Source: Gottschalkiaceae bacterium SANA
Lineage (GTDB): Bacteria > Bacillota > Clostridia > Tissierellales > GPF-1
Direction of reading: 5' to 3'
DNA: 64,000 bases
Assembly (NCBI GenBank): GCA_036323355.1
Contig: AP028876.1
Location: 496,001-560,000, forward strand
The notes under the pieces were generated by a model that saw only the letters and a list, made by a program, of their open reading frames with translations, did no database searches and was not told the origin of the DNA. Below, in pieces: positions 48,314 to 58,341 of this stretch. Made by a program: the position numbers and the translations under genes. Numbering within the stretch: position 1 is the first letter of the stretch; the number at the start of each line of letters is the position of its first letter.

Positions 48314-48826
48314 ATGGGAATTCTATTAATTGTACCGGTTTTGATTTTACGCTATGGATGGATGAGAATCTTGAATCCTCAGCTATTGCCATATGCAGCG
48401 ATTTTCCCTCATGGAGAAGGTCGCGATGAATGGAAGACGAAACTCAATGCTTGGATTGTGAATGGAATTATTTTCAGTCCCATTCTAACGCGCATACAAG
48501 GTTCTTTTTTTGGATGGTTGATCTATGGGGCGGGTTTGCTTGTTATTGGCGTAGCCGTTTCTGGATTTTCAAAACGCAATTCAGTTGGGTTTTGCGATCA
48601 GGGGATCTACCGGCGATCGAGAAATCCCATGTATCTGGGTTATGTGCTGGCCTTTTTAGGAACCGGTCTTTTAATTCAGGCCTGGTTTTATTGGATTTTC
48701 TTTATTCCTTTTGTACTAACGCTTCCTGCTGTGATTGAGGCTGAAGAGCAATGGTGCCTGCGGGAATACGGTGCATCCTATCAGGCCTATATGGCTCACG
48801 TGTCACGCTATTGGGGAAGAAGTTGA
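48314..48826 (+). CDS. Isoprenylcysteine carboxyl methyltransferase (ICMT) family membrane protein
   Basis: A 170-residue membrane protein with four hydrophobic segments and the family core GIYRRSRNPMYLGYVLAFLG followed by EEQWCLREYGASYQAY. This matches bacterial ICMT/NnrU-like methyltransferases, whose substrates are mostly unknown. The start at 48314 has AGGGAG upstream. It overlaps the convergent M23 peptidase gene by 19 bases at their 3' ends. Confidence 0.87.
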   Translation: MGILLIVPVLILRYGWMRILNPQLLPYAAIFPHGEGRDEWKTKLNAWIVNGIIFSPILTRIQGSFFGWLIYGAGLLVIGVAVSGFSKRNSVGFCDQGIYRRSRNPMYLGYVLAFLGTGLLIQAWFYWIFFIPFVLTLPAVIEAEEQWCLREYGASYQAYMAHVSRYWGRS

Positions 48827-50019
48827 AGAAAGTCCAAGGGCGACTTAGCCAGGAATACGGCCGGATCAACATATGCGCCATTCACATAGATACAAAAATG
48901 CAGGTGCGGCCCCGTTGAAAAACCGGTACTTCCTACAGTGCCGAGGATTTCACCTTGTTGAACCAGTTCGCCGGCTTCAACCGCCAGACTGTCCATATGG
49001 TAATACTGGCTGAAGATGCCCAGGCCGTGTTCCAATACAATGGTATTGCCGGTCATAATCAGTTCACCGGCGAATCGAACCTTACCAGTTTGGGTCGCGA
49101 TGAGTTCTGTTCCCGTTGGTGCGGCTAAGTCGTAGCCGGAATGGCGGGATCCGCTAGGGACACCGTTTATGGTGCGACCCTGGCCGTATTCCGTTGTCCT
49201 TCGTCCATCCAAGGGAAGGACAAAGGCGGAATCAAAGAGGGGCATGGGTTCTGTTATATTGCGGGATGCCATTAGCATCTCATGGAACTCTGCGTAGGAA
49301 TTGTCGTTTCTTGTGGCTTTATTTACTTCTGGGTCGACAATCAAGGGTTGCATAATGAATTCTCGAGGCGTAACGGTAATGGGAATTGTGATGCTTTGTT
49401 CATTTTGAGCGGTGAGCGTTAGTTGATAGTTTCCATCTTGGGTGCTAGAAGGAATGGGGTATAAAAGCACAGCAAGATCATCTTGCAGAAACCATTGCGG
49501 GTTCGAATCAAACCAATTACCCGAAGCTGTCAACGTTTGTCCATGATCCAAGTGATTGGCGCGAATCATGATCAATTCTCCAGGCGCAAATTGAGTCCCA
49601 TTGCTTTGAAATTCAACGGTTCTGCGTGGTGCGACTAGAAAGCGAGTTTCCAGAGCTGCCGTTTGATCGGGGTAAAGAAGGGTGATTGTTACTTCTGTTA
49701 TTCCATCCTGACTAGGAAGGGGCAAGGTCGAATTATTTTTAACGGTCGATTGCCAAAGCCTACTTCCCTTATGTGAATAAGTTACCTCGATGGATGCAGG
49801 CTCTGGTGAAATAGAGAGGGATTCAGAAAAAGAATCGGGATCGATCCAAGGGCGGGTTTCTGAAGAAAGGACATAAGGAGTACGCCCAAAGCAAATCGTT
49901 GGATGAATGGGTTCTGTAGTTGGGCGTGGCTCTGGTGCACGGTAGGTGTTCCAAGAGCTAGCGAACCAAGCGCTGCCGATTAGAAAAAATAAAAGAATTG
50001 TTAGAAATCCTCGTTTCAT
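48808..50019 (-). CDS. M23 family metallopeptidase (LytM type), membrane-anchored
   Basis: A 403-residue protein with an N-terminal signal/anchor (about residues 3-23), beta-rich central repeats and a C-terminal LytM domain. The zinc ligands are His and Asp of SRHSGYDLAAP and His of GPHLHFCIYV; the second catalytic His is in YYHMDSL. All are present, so it should cleave peptidoglycan cross-bridges at the cell surface. GAAGGAG precedes the ATG. Confidence 0.92.
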   Translation of the reverse strand: MKRGFLTILLFFLIGSAWFASSWNTYRAPEPRPTTEPIHPTICFGRTPYVLSSETRPWIDPDSFSESLSISPEPASIEVTYSHKGSRLWQSTVKNNSTLPLPSQDGITEVTITLLYPDQTAALETRFLVAPRRTVEFQSNGTQFAPGELIMIRANHLDHGQTLTASGNWFDSNPQWFLQDDLAVLLYPIPSSTQDGNYQLTLTAQNEQSITIPITVTPREFIMQPLIVDPEVNKATRNDNSYAEFHEMLMASRNITEPMPLFDSAFVLPLDGRRTTEYGQGRTINGVPSGSRHSGYDLAAPTGTELIATQTGKVRFAGELIMTGNTIVLEHGLGIFSQYYHMDSLAVEAGELVQQGEILGTVGSTGFSTGPHLHFCIYVNGAYVDPAVFLAKSPLDFLQLLPQ

Positions 50020-50080
50020 GGTGTTTTCTCCTTCTACTGGTTATAATATCCATATGAGGACTAGGTAAACGGAGGACAAG

Positions 50081-51646
50081 ATGAAAAATCGATTATCAAA
50101 ATCATTTATCCGGTATTTCTTTTTTATTTTCATCATTCTATTTTTACTTTCAGGGATTCGTTATCGACAAGAAAGCAAGGAGATGAGTGAACATATTGAT
50201 GAAGATGTGGAAAACTATTTCCAACTTATTGAAAATAGAATGAGGATAACATATGAGGATCGGATTCGAGATCTGGTTTATACCCGAGAATTGACGGAGT
50301 CATTATTGGCTGAGGAGGTAAGTCCTCAGCAGATTTCCAGATTTTATTATGAATTGTCCAAGTCAAAAGAATTATATGATCAAATCCGATATTTAGATGA
50401 TGAAGGGCACGAACAGATTCGAATTAATTTTGAAGCTGGAAACCCAAGAATTGTCATGGAAGATGAACTTCAAGATAAATCACAGCGCTATTATTTTATA
50501 GAATCAGCTAAACTGAAACAAGATGAGATTTATATGTCGCTACTAGACCTGAATGTTGAAAATGGAAAAGTAGAATGGCCGGTAAAACCCATGATCCGAA
50601 TGGGCATGCGTGTGGAAGATGCACAAGGAAGTCCAATTGGGGTTGTAATTTTGAATTACCTAGCTGAAAATTGGATACAGACCGAGTCGCAAATCTTATC
50701 TACAGCAGATGGCCATATGATTGAGTTTCAGACCTTGCAGATCGTCAATGAAGAGGGCTATTATTTGCAACATGAGAATGATGAGTATGAATGGGGATTC
50801 ATGATAGCAGAAAGAGAAGAAGCAAATTTTGCGAGGAAATTTCCTTTGCTTTGGGAGCAAAGAGAACATGGAAACCTAGTGAATATAGAAGATAAGCAGG
50901 GCGTGGTGTATCTAAAGAGGATTGCAGCACTTGTTCCAGAGGGAGCCTATCAAGCGGAGCCTTATAAGTTGGGGTATTTGGCTTATCAGTTTCCCAAAAA
51001 ATTATATGATGGATATTTTGTAGAAATTAAACAGGAATGGGCGAGTTTGATAGGCTTATCGATTTTCTTTGCGCTATTGACGGCATTTTTTTTAGAAGCC
51101 TCAGTAAAGTCACGCAAAGAAAAGTTGAATATGCTGCACCAGCTAGCTAATCGTGATGAATTGACAGGTCTTTTAAATAAGTCGGGTTTTTTAGCAAAGG
51201 TACCGAGTGAAAGAAAACGTTGGAATGATGGTGTTTTAGCCATTGGATATTTCGATATTGATGATTTCAAGACAATTAATGACACCTATGGTCATGCGGT
51301 GGGTGATGAGGTATTGATTGAGGTGGGAAAAAGGTTGCAAGAAGTATTGCGGGAGCGAGATCTGCCAGCGCGTATTCACGGCGATGAGTTTAATATGCTC
51401 TTAAAACTAAGAAAGAAGATTGACGCCAAAGTCGTTGCCCGTCGTTTGATCAATCGGATGAAGGATCCGATTGAAACTTCAGTTGATCAGATTCATGTGA
51501 CGGTATCACTGGGCATCGCTTTTATCCAAGAAGGCCAATCTTTTGAAGAGGTGGCAGAACGTGCGGATCGACTGATGTATGATGTGAAACGGTCAGGTAA
51601 GTCAGATTATCGCATTGAAGGGCTTGCGTCTGAGACTGAATCATGA
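50081..51646 (+). CDS. Membrane sensor diguanylate cyclase (GGDEF), HGDEF variant
   Basis: A 521-residue protein with an N-terminal membrane helix (about 10-28), an extracytoplasmic sensor region like dCache (30-325), a second helix (about 328-345) and a GGDEF domain (355-515). The active motif is HGDEF (433-437) in place of GGDEF; FDIDDFKTINDTYGH and the inhibitory RERD at the right distance are intact. Position 1 of GGDEF tolerates some changes, so cyclase activity is possible but not assured. CGGAGG precedes the ATG. Confidence 0.9.
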   Translation: MKNRLSKSFIRYFFFIFIILFLLSGIRYRQESKEMSEHIDEDVENYFQLIENRMRITYEDRIRDLVYTRELTESLLAEEVSPQQISRFYYELSKSKELYDQIRYLDDEGHEQIRINFEAGNPRIVMEDELQDKSQRYYFIESAKLKQDEIYMSLLDLNVENGKVEWPVKPMIRMGMRVEDAQGSPIGVVILNYLAENWIQTESQILSTADGHMIEFQTLQIVNEEGYYLQHENDEYEWGFMIAEREEANFARKFPLLWEQREHGNLVNIEDKQGVVYLKRIAALVPEGAYQAEPYKLGYLAYQFPKKLYDGYFVEIKQEWASLIGLSIFFALLTAFFLEASVKSRKEKLNMLHQLANRDELTGLLNKSGFLAKVPSERKRWNDGVLAIGYFDIDDFKTINDTYGHAVGDEVLIEVGKRLQEVLRERDLPARIHGDEFNMLLKLRKKIDAKVVARRLINRMKDPIETSVDQIHVTVSLGIAFIQEGQSFEEVAERADRLMYDVKRSGKSDYRIEGLASETES

Positions 51647-51778
51647 TAGAATCCGTATAATCTAGATGAAGATAAAGATGGTTTGACTTGAACAAGGTGA
51701 AAGGCAAAATTCATCAGAGAAAATTAAATATCCTGGATGAAGGGAGCGGAAGCAGATGTGTGACCGCTTGTGGACAGA

Positions 51779-51876
51779 ACTCTGGAGAGACTCGGGTGGT
51801 TGCACTACCCAAGGAGCACCGAAGTGGAAAGCCGAAAGGCGAAACTCTCAGGTAAAAGGACAGGGCGCAGAAGAGG
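51779..51876 (+). ncRNA. Glycine riboswitch (single aptamer)
   Basis: The leader carries the class hallmarks in order: GGAGAG, a variable stem ending ACCC, GCACCGAAG, GGAAAGCCGAAAGGC, then ACTCTCAGGTAAAAGGACAG. This matches the glycine aptamer consensus, including the pairing of GAGAG with CTCTC. Only one aptamer is recognisable. It sits 56 bases before the ACT-protein start and is followed at once by a terminator hairpin, so glycine binding probably controls readthrough. Confidence 0.87.
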
Positions 51877-51884
51877 AAATCTTT

Positions 51885-51908
51885 CCGCGCTTATTAGCGC
51901 GGTTTTTT
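51885..51908 (+). terminator. Riboswitch-associated terminator
   Basis: CCGCGC (51885-51890), loop TTATTA, GCGCGG (51897-51902), then six T residues, between the glycine aptamer and the ribosome site AGGGAGG of the next gene. Confidence 0.88.
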
Positions 51909-51932
51909 GTTTATATAAGGGAGGAAAAAGAC

Positions 51933-52202
51933 ATGAAAGCAATTGTAACGGTAATTGGAGAAGATCAGGTAGGCATTATCGCGGATGTAACAACAAGCTT
52001 GGCCAAGCAACAAGTCAATGTGTTGGATATCAGCCAGACGATTATGCAGCAATTTTTTACCATGATGATGCTGGTGGATGTGAGCCATGCAGTGATCAGT
52101 TTTGAAGATGTGCAAAAAGAACTCAAAGCGGTCGGTGAAAAAATGAATGTATCGATTCAGATCCAGAACGAAGAGATCTATCACGCGATGCATAGACTAT
52201 AA
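51933..52202 (+). CDS. ACT domain protein (UPF0237)
   Basis: An 89-residue single ACT domain: [21 protein letters not shown] and VLDISQTI, the small-ligand binding segments. ACT domains sense amino acids, and a glycine riboswitch controls this gene, so glycine or serine is a sensible ligand. I chose the ATG 51933 after AGGGAGGA; an upstream start would run through the riboswitch. It and the next gene, 11 bases on, form a pair found in many Firmicutes with unknown role. Confidence 0.9.
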   Translation: MKAIVTVIGEDQVGIIADVTTSLAKQQVNVLDISQTIMQQFFTMMMLVDVSHAVISFEDVQKELKAVGEKMNVSIQIQNEEIYHAMHRL

Positions 52203-52213
52203 GGGAGCGTACA

Positions 52214-53572
52214 ATGATTGATTCGAAAAGTATATTTGAAACTAATCAAATGATTGAAAAAGAGAAGTTGGATATCCGAACAATTACCATGGGCATTTCT
52301 CTTTTAGACTGTATTTCTTCTAGCCAGGAAGAAACCAGAGAAAAGGTCTATAACAAGATTGTGGATTCTGCCAAGGATTTGGTTGAAACGGCTCGTCAGA
52401 TCGAAATCGAATACGGTGTGCCGATTATTAATACGAGAATTTCCATTACTCCAGTTGCCATGTTGGTACAAAATGGAACCGTTGCCGATGCGGTGGAAAT
52501 GGCAAAGACATTGGATCGCGCCGCAGTAACCGTGGGCGTAAACTTTATTGGCGGATTTTCCGCTTTGGTACAAAAGGGATTTACCAAAGGTGACCGAAAC
52601 TTGATTGCTGCCATTCCTCAAGCCTTGGATGTAACGGAGAGGGTCTGTTCTTCCGTGAATGTAGGGGATACGCGATCGGGCATTAATATGGATGCAGTGA
52701 AATGGATGGGTGAAATTATTCAGGAAACAGCAAAACGAACAGCAGATCGAGACGGGATTGGCTGTGCCAAACTGGTTGTATTCGCCAATGCGGTAGAGGA
52801 TAATCCTTTTATGGCAGGTGCCTTTCACGGTGTTGGGGAAGCGGAAAAGGTGATTCATGTAGGGATCAGTGGTCCCGGTGTGATCAAATGTGCCCTGGAA
52901 AAGGTCAAGGGTCAACCCATGGACGAGGTGGCACAAACCATTAAAAAGATGGCCTTTAAGATCACAAGAGCCGGGCAATTGGTTGCCAATGAAGCGGCGA
53001 AACGCTTGGGTGTTCCATTTGGCATTATTGATCTTTCCTTGGCGCCGACTCCAGCAGTAGGCGATAGTGTAGCCCGTATTCTGGAAGAGATTGGTCTTGA
53101 AATGGTAGGAACCCACGGTACGACCATGGCACTTGCTATGCTGAATGATGCCGTGAAAAAAGGTGGCATTATGGCATCCTCTCATGTGGGAGGATTGTCG
53201 GGCGCATTTATTCCGGTCAGTGAAGATGAAGGCATGATCGCTGCAGTCAAAGCAGGAGCGATTAATATTGAAAAGCTGGAAGCCATGACCTGTGTATGTT
53301 CTGTTGGTCTTGATATGATTGCTGTTCCGGGGGATACCCCAGCAACTACCCTTGCCGCCATGATTGCGGATGAGGCGGCCATCGGAGTCATCAATCACAA
53401 GACAACAGCAGTGCGGGTAATTCCTGTGTTTGGTAAGGCTGTTGGTGATGAGGTTCACTTCGGTGGATTGTTGGGAAGCGCACCAATCATGAAGGTCAAC
53501 AAATTCAGCTCTGCAGACTTGATTAATCGGGGCGGACGTATGCCGGCACCCGTGCACAGTTTTAAAAACTAG
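52214..53572 (+). CDS. UPF0210 / DUF711 (PFL) family protein
   Basis: A 452-residue protein of the UPF0210 family. It begins with a conserved [13 protein letters not shown] segment, followed by [33 protein letters not shown] and [14 protein letters not shown]. Structural work suggested a fold related to formate-lyase-like proteins, but it lacks a glycyl radical motif and no function is known. The ACT partner and the glycine riboswitch suggest amino-acid metabolism. AAGGGAG precedes the ATG. Confidence 0.9.
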   Translation: MIDSKSIFETNQMIEKEKLDIRTITMGISLLDCISSSQEETREKVYNKIVDSAKDLVETARQIEIEYGVPIINTRISITPVAMLVQNGTVADAVEMAKTLDRAAVTVGVNFIGGFSALVQKGFTKGDRNLIAAIPQALDVTERVCSSVNVGDTRSGINMDAVKWMGEIIQETAKRTADRDGIGCAKLVVFANAVEDNPFMAGAFHGVGEAEKVIHVGISGPGVIKCALEKVKGQPMDEVAQTIKKMAFKITRAGQLVANEAAKRLGVPFGIIDLSLAPTPAVGDSVARILEEIGLEMVGTHGTTMALAMLNDAVKKGGIMASSHVGGLSGAFIPVSEDEGMIAAVKAGAINIEKLEAMTCVCSVGLDMIAVPGDTPATTLAAMIADEAAIGVINHKTTAVRVIPVFGKAVGDEVHFGGLLGSAPIMKVNKFSSADLINRGGRMPAPVHSFKN

Positions 53573-53623
53573 AGGCGATTGCCTCAAGAGGTGATTGCCT
53601 CAAAATGTAGTTACTTCTTTAGG

Positions 53624-53663
53624 CCCGAAGGTGTTCGAACATGAATACTTTTGGGTTTTTTTA
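53624..53663 (+). terminator. Probable terminator after UPF0210
   Basis: CCCGAAGG (53624-53631) pairs with CTTTTGGG (53648-53655) using G-T pairs, with an inner TGTTCGAACA dyad, followed by seven T residues. Just before it, GAGGCGATTGCCTC and GAGGTGATTGCCTC (53572-53601) make two small tandem hairpins. Confidence 0.65.
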
Positions 53664-53767
53664 TATCCATATATCAAAGAAGCTTTCTTTTATAGGCAGT
53701 GGACTCATGATAGAATAAGTGACGTAGAAAGCAGATTGAATTGAATAATGTAAAAATGGAGTGAATG

Positions 53768-55915
53768 ATGAGTAAACGATTGATATTGGCGGAGAAACCC
53801 TCCGTTGGAAAAGAGATAGCACGCGTATTGGCCTGCAAGAAGCCTATTCATGGTGGATTGGAAGGCGATGACGCCATCGTGACCTGGGCGTTTGGACATT
53901 TAGTGACCCTGGCAGGGCCAGAAAAGTATGACGAAAAGTACAAGCATTGGAAGATGAGCGATTTGCCCATGTTACCGACGCCCCTAAAACTTGAACTAAT
54001 TCCCCAGGGCAAGAAACAATTCTTTGAAATTAAGAAGATGCTGACTCGTTCCGATGTGACAGAAGTGGTCATTGCAACAGATGCGGGCCGGGAAGGGGAG
54101 CTAGTTGCTCGATGGATCTTGAAGCTGGCTGGGTGTAAAAAACCGATGCAGCGCTTGTGGATCTCGTCTCAGACTGATAAGGCAATTACGGACGGATTTA
54201 AGAATCTAAAACCTGCGAGGAATTACGATTCCTTGTATGAAGCAGCTCAAGCTCGATCCGAGGCTGACTGGTATCTGGGATTGAATATAACCCGCGCTTT
54301 AACCTGTAAATACAATGCGCAATTGTCTGCTGGTCGGGTGCAAACCCCAACCTTGTATATGGTGGTGGCAAAGGAAGAGGAAATTCAAGCCTTTCAAAGC
54401 CGTCCTTTCTGGCGTTTAACGGGGAGCCATAAGGGGGTAACTTATACCTCTGCCCATTCTCATCAAGTATTTAATCAAGAGGAAGCCAAAAAACGATTGG
54501 CGGCAGGGAAAGAGGAGACCGCGGTGGTTAAGGTCATCGAGGTCAAACAAAAGGAAATTCCTGCACCGCAATTATATGATTTGACGAGCCTGCAGATTGA
54601 TGCAAATCGTCGATACGGCATGGGGGCAAAACAAACCCTGAGGTCTCTTCAGGTTTTATATGAGCGTCATAAGTTGGTCTCTTATCCAAGAACGGATTCG
54701 AGGGTGTTGACCAGTGACTTGGTCGCAACCCTGCCAGAACGATTGGAAGCCTTGATGGGTGGAACCATGAAAAAGGAAGCCTATCAACGGTTGAAAAAAG
54801 GGGTGCAGGTGACCAAGCGCTTGGTTAATGATAAGCTGGTTTCCGATCACCACGCTTTGATTCCAACGGAGGAGTCTGTTTTTCTTTCAGATCTATCTAA
54901 GGATGAGCGGCGCATCTATGATTTGATTGTGGTTCGATTTTTAGAGGCGATTGCGGAACCGGCTAAAATAGAAACCTTCAAGGTAAAAGTGGGCCTTGGG
55001 GCAGAGATCTTTTCAGCAACCACAACGAAGAGTGTGAGCCCGGGCTGGAAAGCTATAGCGGGAGAGCTGCAATCGGATAATCTGCCGAAGGTGAAAGAGG
55101 GCGAGGTCCTTGAACACTTTAGTCTTCGCCTTAAGGAAGAACGTACCCAGCCGCCAGAGCGATATACCGAAGCGACCTTGCTTCGAGATATGGAAAATCC
55201 CAAGCGATTTGTCAAAGAGGAAGCGATGAAAATGACTCTGGATCAAACTGGGGGGATTGGTACCGTGGCAACACGGGCTGATATCTTGGAGAAGCTCTAT
55301 GCAGTTGGATATTTTGAAGAAAAACAGGGACATATTTTTCCAACGTCAAAGGGAAAACAACTCATTGAGTTGGTACCGGAGATGGTGAAATCCCCTGCGC
55401 TTACAGCAAAGTGGGAAGGCGAGTTCAATCAAATTCAACACCAGATGCGCAAGCGACAGTCCTTTATCGGTGAGATTAAAGAAAAAACGAAGGAATTGGT
55501 TCAGGGAATCGAGCGGTCGGAGGCAATTTATCGCCATGACAATCAGACAAATACCCCTTGCCCGGACTGTGGAAAACGACTGTTACGTGTGAAGAATAAG
55601 AATGGAGAACGATTGGTTTGCCCGGATCGGGAGTGTGGATACAAAAAGAATGTTTCGAAAGTAACCAATGCAAGATGCCCGGAATGCCATAAGAAGTTGA
55701 TCATGATGGGGGAAGGCGATCAAAAGTTCTTCAAATGTAATACCTGTGGGTTCAGGGAAAGTCTGAAGTCTTGGGAAAAGAAAAATGCAAAGAAAAAACA
55801 GCAGATGAATAAGCGAGAAGCAAGCAAATATATTCAGAAGATGAAGAAGCAAAAGGAAGAACCGATGAATAACGCATTGGCTGATGCTTTGAAGAATTTC
55901 AAATTTGATGAATAA
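53768..55915 (+). CDS. topB: DNA topoisomerase III
   Basis: A 715-residue type IA topoisomerase. The TOPRIM domain begins RLILAEKPSVGKEIARVL with VIATDAGREGELVARW; the active-site tyrosine is Tyr306 in VSYPRTDSRVL; and the C-terminus carries two zinc-finger-like Cys4 clusters (CPDCGKRL with CPDREC, CPECHKKL with CNTC). Of two adjacent ATGs I take 53768, six bases after GGAG. Removes negative supercoils and unlinks replication or recombination intermediates. The length is usual for TopB. Confidence 0.95.
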   Translation: MSKRLILAEKPSVGKEIARVLACKKPIHGGLEGDDAIVTWAFGHLVTLAGPEKYDEKYKHWKMSDLPMLPTPLKLELIPQGKKQFFEIKKMLTRSDVTEVVIATDAGREGELVARWILKLAGCKKPMQRLWISSQTDKAITDGFKNLKPARNYDSLYEAAQARSEADWYLGLNITRALTCKYNAQLSAGRVQTPTLYMVVAKEEEIQAFQSRPFWRLTGSHKGVTYTSAHSHQVFNQEEAKKRLAAGKEETAVVKVIEVKQKEIPAPQLYDLTSLQIDANRRYGMGAKQTLRSLQVLYERHKLVSYPRTDSRVLTSDLVATLPERLEALMGGTMKKEAYQRLKKGVQVTKRLVNDKLVSDHHALIPTEESVFLSDLSKDERRIYDLIVVRFLEAIAEPAKIETFKVKVGLGAEIFSATTTKSVSPGWKAIAGELQSDNLPKVKEGEVLEHFSLRLKEERTQPPERYTEATLLRDMENPKRFVKEEAMKMTLDQTGGIGTVATRADILEKLYAVGYFEEKQGHIFPTSKGKQLIELVPEMVKSPALTAKWEGEFNQIQHQMRKRQSFIGEIKEKTKELVQGIERSEAIYRHDNQTNTPCPDCGKRLLRVKNKNGERLVCPDRECGYKKNVSKVTNARCPECHKKLIMMGEGDQKFFKCNTCGFRESLKSWEKKNAKKKQQMNKREASKYIQKMKKQKEEPMNNALADALKNFKFDE

Positions 55916-55929
55916 AGATCAGTAAATAA

Positions 55930-55963
55930 AAACGCCTCACCAATATTTTTTGGTGAGGCGTTT
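55930..55963. terminator. Bidirectional terminator between topB and deoB
   Basis: AAACGCCTCACCA (55930-55942) pairs with TGGTGAGGCGTTT (55951-55963). The minus-strand T run (TTTTTATTT) serves deoB; the plus-strand T run is shorter. Confidence 0.88.
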
Positions 55964-55966
55964 GGC

Positions 55967-57163
55967 TTATTCTAGTTCGTTTAAAATGGTATGCCCAATG
56001 GTATTATTCGGCATGGCAACATTGAAGTTATCGGCGATGGTCGCACCGATTACTGCAAAGGTGCTCTGTGCTTTAATCTCTTTTCCTTCAGCCATGGATG
56101 GTGAATAGGCAAGGAAAGGAACATATTCTCGTGTATGGTCGCTTCCTTCATAGGTTGGATCATTACCATGATCGGCTGTGATAATTAACAAATCATCTTG
56201 GCCTAAAACTTCCAGAAGAAGTCCCAGTTTCTCGTCGAAGCGCTCTAATTCCTCTGCGTAGCCAACCGGATTGCGTCGGTGTCCCCAAAGGGCGTCGAAA
56301 TCTACAAGGTTGGTGAAACAAAGACCGGTAAAATCACGCTTGGCAATTTCGATGGTTTGTTCCATGCCGTGTACCGAACTCTTTGAACGGTTTGATTCTG
56401 TAATGCCCTCGTCGCAGAAGATATCCGAGATCTTGCCGACGGAGATTACATCGAAGTTTTCCGCTTTCAGTGCATCCAAGGCTGTTTTGCTGTATGGTTT
56501 TAGTGCATAATCGTGTCGATTGCTGGTTCGTTTGAACTCGCCGATCTTGTTACCCAAGTACGGGCGGGCAATAATTCTACCGACACGCCATTCTTCCTTC
56601 ATGGTCAATTCACGGGCAATCTCACAGCAACGGTATAGTTCATCCAGTCCAAAGGATTCTTCGTGCCCACAGATTTGCAAGACGGAATCAGCAGAGGTAT
56701 AGACGATCATATTGCCTGTTGCAATTTCCTCTTCGGCAAATTCATCTAAAATGACCGTGCCGCTTGAGCTTTTGTTTCCGATGACTTTGTGTCCCGTTCT
56801 TTTTTCCAATTCATCAATTAATTCTTTTGGGAATCCAGTCTCCGTAAATGTTTGAAAGGGAGTTGTAATATGCAAGCCCATCATTTCCCAGTGACCCGTC
56901 ATTGTATCTTTACCAGTACTCATTTCCGCTAGTTTTGTGTAGACTGCCATGGGTCTTTCTACAGGTGTTACTTGTTTCATGGAGCAAAGATTTCCGAGTC
57001 CCAGTTTTTGAAGATTGGGAATCTTGAACGTGTCAACACTATCTGCGATATGGGCCAGTGTGTTGACACCGTGGTCGCCGTATTGTTCCGAGTCAGGCAA
57101 AGCGCCAATACCCAAAGAGTCAATTACGACCGTAAATACGCGTTTGTATTTTTTCGTTTCCAT
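55967..57163 (-). CDS. deoB: Phosphopentomutase
   Basis: A 398-residue phosphopentomutase of the alkaline phosphatase superfamily. [21 protein letters not shown] at the N-terminus, [12 protein letters not shown] (Thr to be phosphorylated), and [22 protein letters not shown] near the end are the metal and catalytic sites. It converts ribose-1-phosphate or deoxyribose-1-phosphate to the 5-phosphate in nucleoside salvage; the BMP-type importer at the left end may feed the same route. CGGAGG precedes the ATG. Confidence 0.96.
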   Translation of the reverse strand: METKKYKRVFTVVIDSLGIGALPDSEQYGDHGVNTLAHIADSVDTFKIPNLQKLGLGNLCSMKQVTPVERPMAVYTKLAEMSTGKDTMTGHWEMMGLHITTPFQTFTETGFPKELIDELEKRTGHKVIGNKSSSGTVILDEFAEEEIATGNMIVYTSADSVLQICGHEESFGLDELYRCCEIARELTMKEEWRVGRIIARPYLGNKIGEFKRTSNRHDYALKPYSKTALDALKAENFDVISVGKISDIFCDEGITESNRSKSSVHGMEQTIEIAKRDFTGLCFTNLVDFDALWGHRRNPVGYAEELERFDEKLGLLLEVLGQDDLLIITADHGNDPTYEGSDHTREYVPFLAYSPSMAEGKEIKAQSTFAVIGATIADNFNVAMPNNTIGHTILNELE

Positions 57164-57343
57164 CTATTATAATCCTCCGAGTTTTATTTTAATTCTGTTA
57201 TTTCTATCATAGCAAAAAGTAAGGCATTAAAACATGTCTCTTGGCATCTTTCTAAAATTTAGGGACCGTGGTCACTCTTGTCTTGTGTAAAGGATTGCTA
57301 TCGTTTATACTACTTTCATTAGAGGAAAGAAATGGAGTAATGG

Positions 57344-58225
57344 ATGGATAATAAACCAAAAGCAGTCTTATATATGTTGATCTCCGCCTGTGCCTTTGCT
57401 GTCATGGGGGCAATGGTGAAATTATCGGGGAATGTGCCCGTATTTGAAAAAGTGTTTTTTCGTAATTTGGTCAGCTTGATGATGGCGTATATAATGATCA
57501 AAAACAGCCAATCTTCCTTTTGGGGCAAACGAGAGAATCGGAAATTATTGTTAGCAAGAGCAAGTCTAGGTTTGCTTGGGGTTGTCTTGTATTTCTATGC
57601 CATTAGCAATTTAATTTTGGCAGATTCCGCCATGCTAAACAAGCTGTCGCCTTTCTTTGTTACACTCTTTGCGGCCTTGTTCTTGAAGGAAAAGTTATCG
57701 GCTATTCAGATTCCTGCCTTGATTGTGGTTTTCTTCGGTGCGATGTTGATTATCAAACCGCAATTTGATTTGTCGATTCTACCTGCCATGGCAGGTGCGG
57801 CCTCAGCCATGACAGCAGGCGCGGCCTATACACTCGTGCGCTACTTAAAGGATCGAGAGAAACCGGCAACCATTGTCTTTTATTTTTCTTTTGTATCTGT
57901 AGTAGGTATGATTCCCTTTGTACTGCTAGATTTTCATATGCCGACGATGACGCAATTGTTTTTTCTGATCGGAACGGGTGTATTTGCCGCCGTTGGACAA
58001 TTCGCACTGACCTTTGCCTATAAGTATGCACCAGCGGCAGAAATATCGATTTACAACTACTTTAGTATTCTCTTCTCAGCAGTGATTGGATATTTAATAT
58101 GGGGTGAAGTACCGGATGGACTGAGCTTGTTGGGTGGTGCTTTGGTTGTAGCCGCTGCCGGATTAACTTTTTGGTATAGCAATCGAAAGGTGAAGACGCA
58201 AGTGGCTGTATCAGTTGAAAATTAA
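57344..58225 (+). CDS. EamA/DMT superfamily transporter
   Basis: A 293-residue ten-helix DMT carrier with two EamA domains (about 5-137 and 148-282). It begins LYMLISACAFAVMGAMVKL and includes PFFVTLFAALFLKEKLS. Similar in type to RarD/S-adenosylmethionine-type exporters but substrate unknown. It differs clearly from the DMT protein at 17313. GGAG precedes the ATG by six bases. Confidence 0.9.
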   Translation: MDNKPKAVLYMLISACAFAVMGAMVKLSGNVPVFEKVFFRNLVSLMMAYIMIKNSQSSFWGKRENRKLLLARASLGLLGVVLYFYAISNLILADSAMLNKLSPFFVTLFAALFLKEKLSAIQIPALIVVFFGAMLIIKPQFDLSILPAMAGAASAMTAGAAYTLVRYLKDREKPATIVFYFSFVSVVGMIPFVLLDFHMPTMTQLFFLIGTGVFAAVGQFALTFAYKYAPAAEISIYNYFSILFSAVIGYLIWGEVPDGLSLLGGALVVAAAGLTFWYSNRKVKTQVAVSVEN

Positions 58226-58241
58226 ATTGGAAATATAATAG

Positions 58242-58277
58242 AAAAAAGCGATAACCTACTCGGTTGTCGCTTTTTTC
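58242..58277 (+). terminator. Terminator after the DMT gene
   Basis: AAAAAGCGATAACC pairs with GGTTGTCGCTTTTTT (one G-T pair) and ends in a T run. Confidence 0.88.
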
Positions 58278-58341
58278 TATCCGTTATTTATCTGAAAAGA
58301 TTGTTATACTAAAGATAACGAGAAGAAACAGGGGGATTTCG

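Noticed and set aside
52304-53587. A 427-codon open frame on the minus strand, antisense to the UPF0210 gene
   Set aside because: Its composition (rich in His, Cys, Asn and Arg) is that of a shadow frame; it has no ribosome site or domain, and the plus-strand gene is well conserved.
53572-53601. Short repeat array or CRISPR-like element (GAGGCGATTGCCTC twice)
   Set aside because: Only two imperfect copies two bases apart, forming small hairpins next to a stop codon; no spacers or cas genes.
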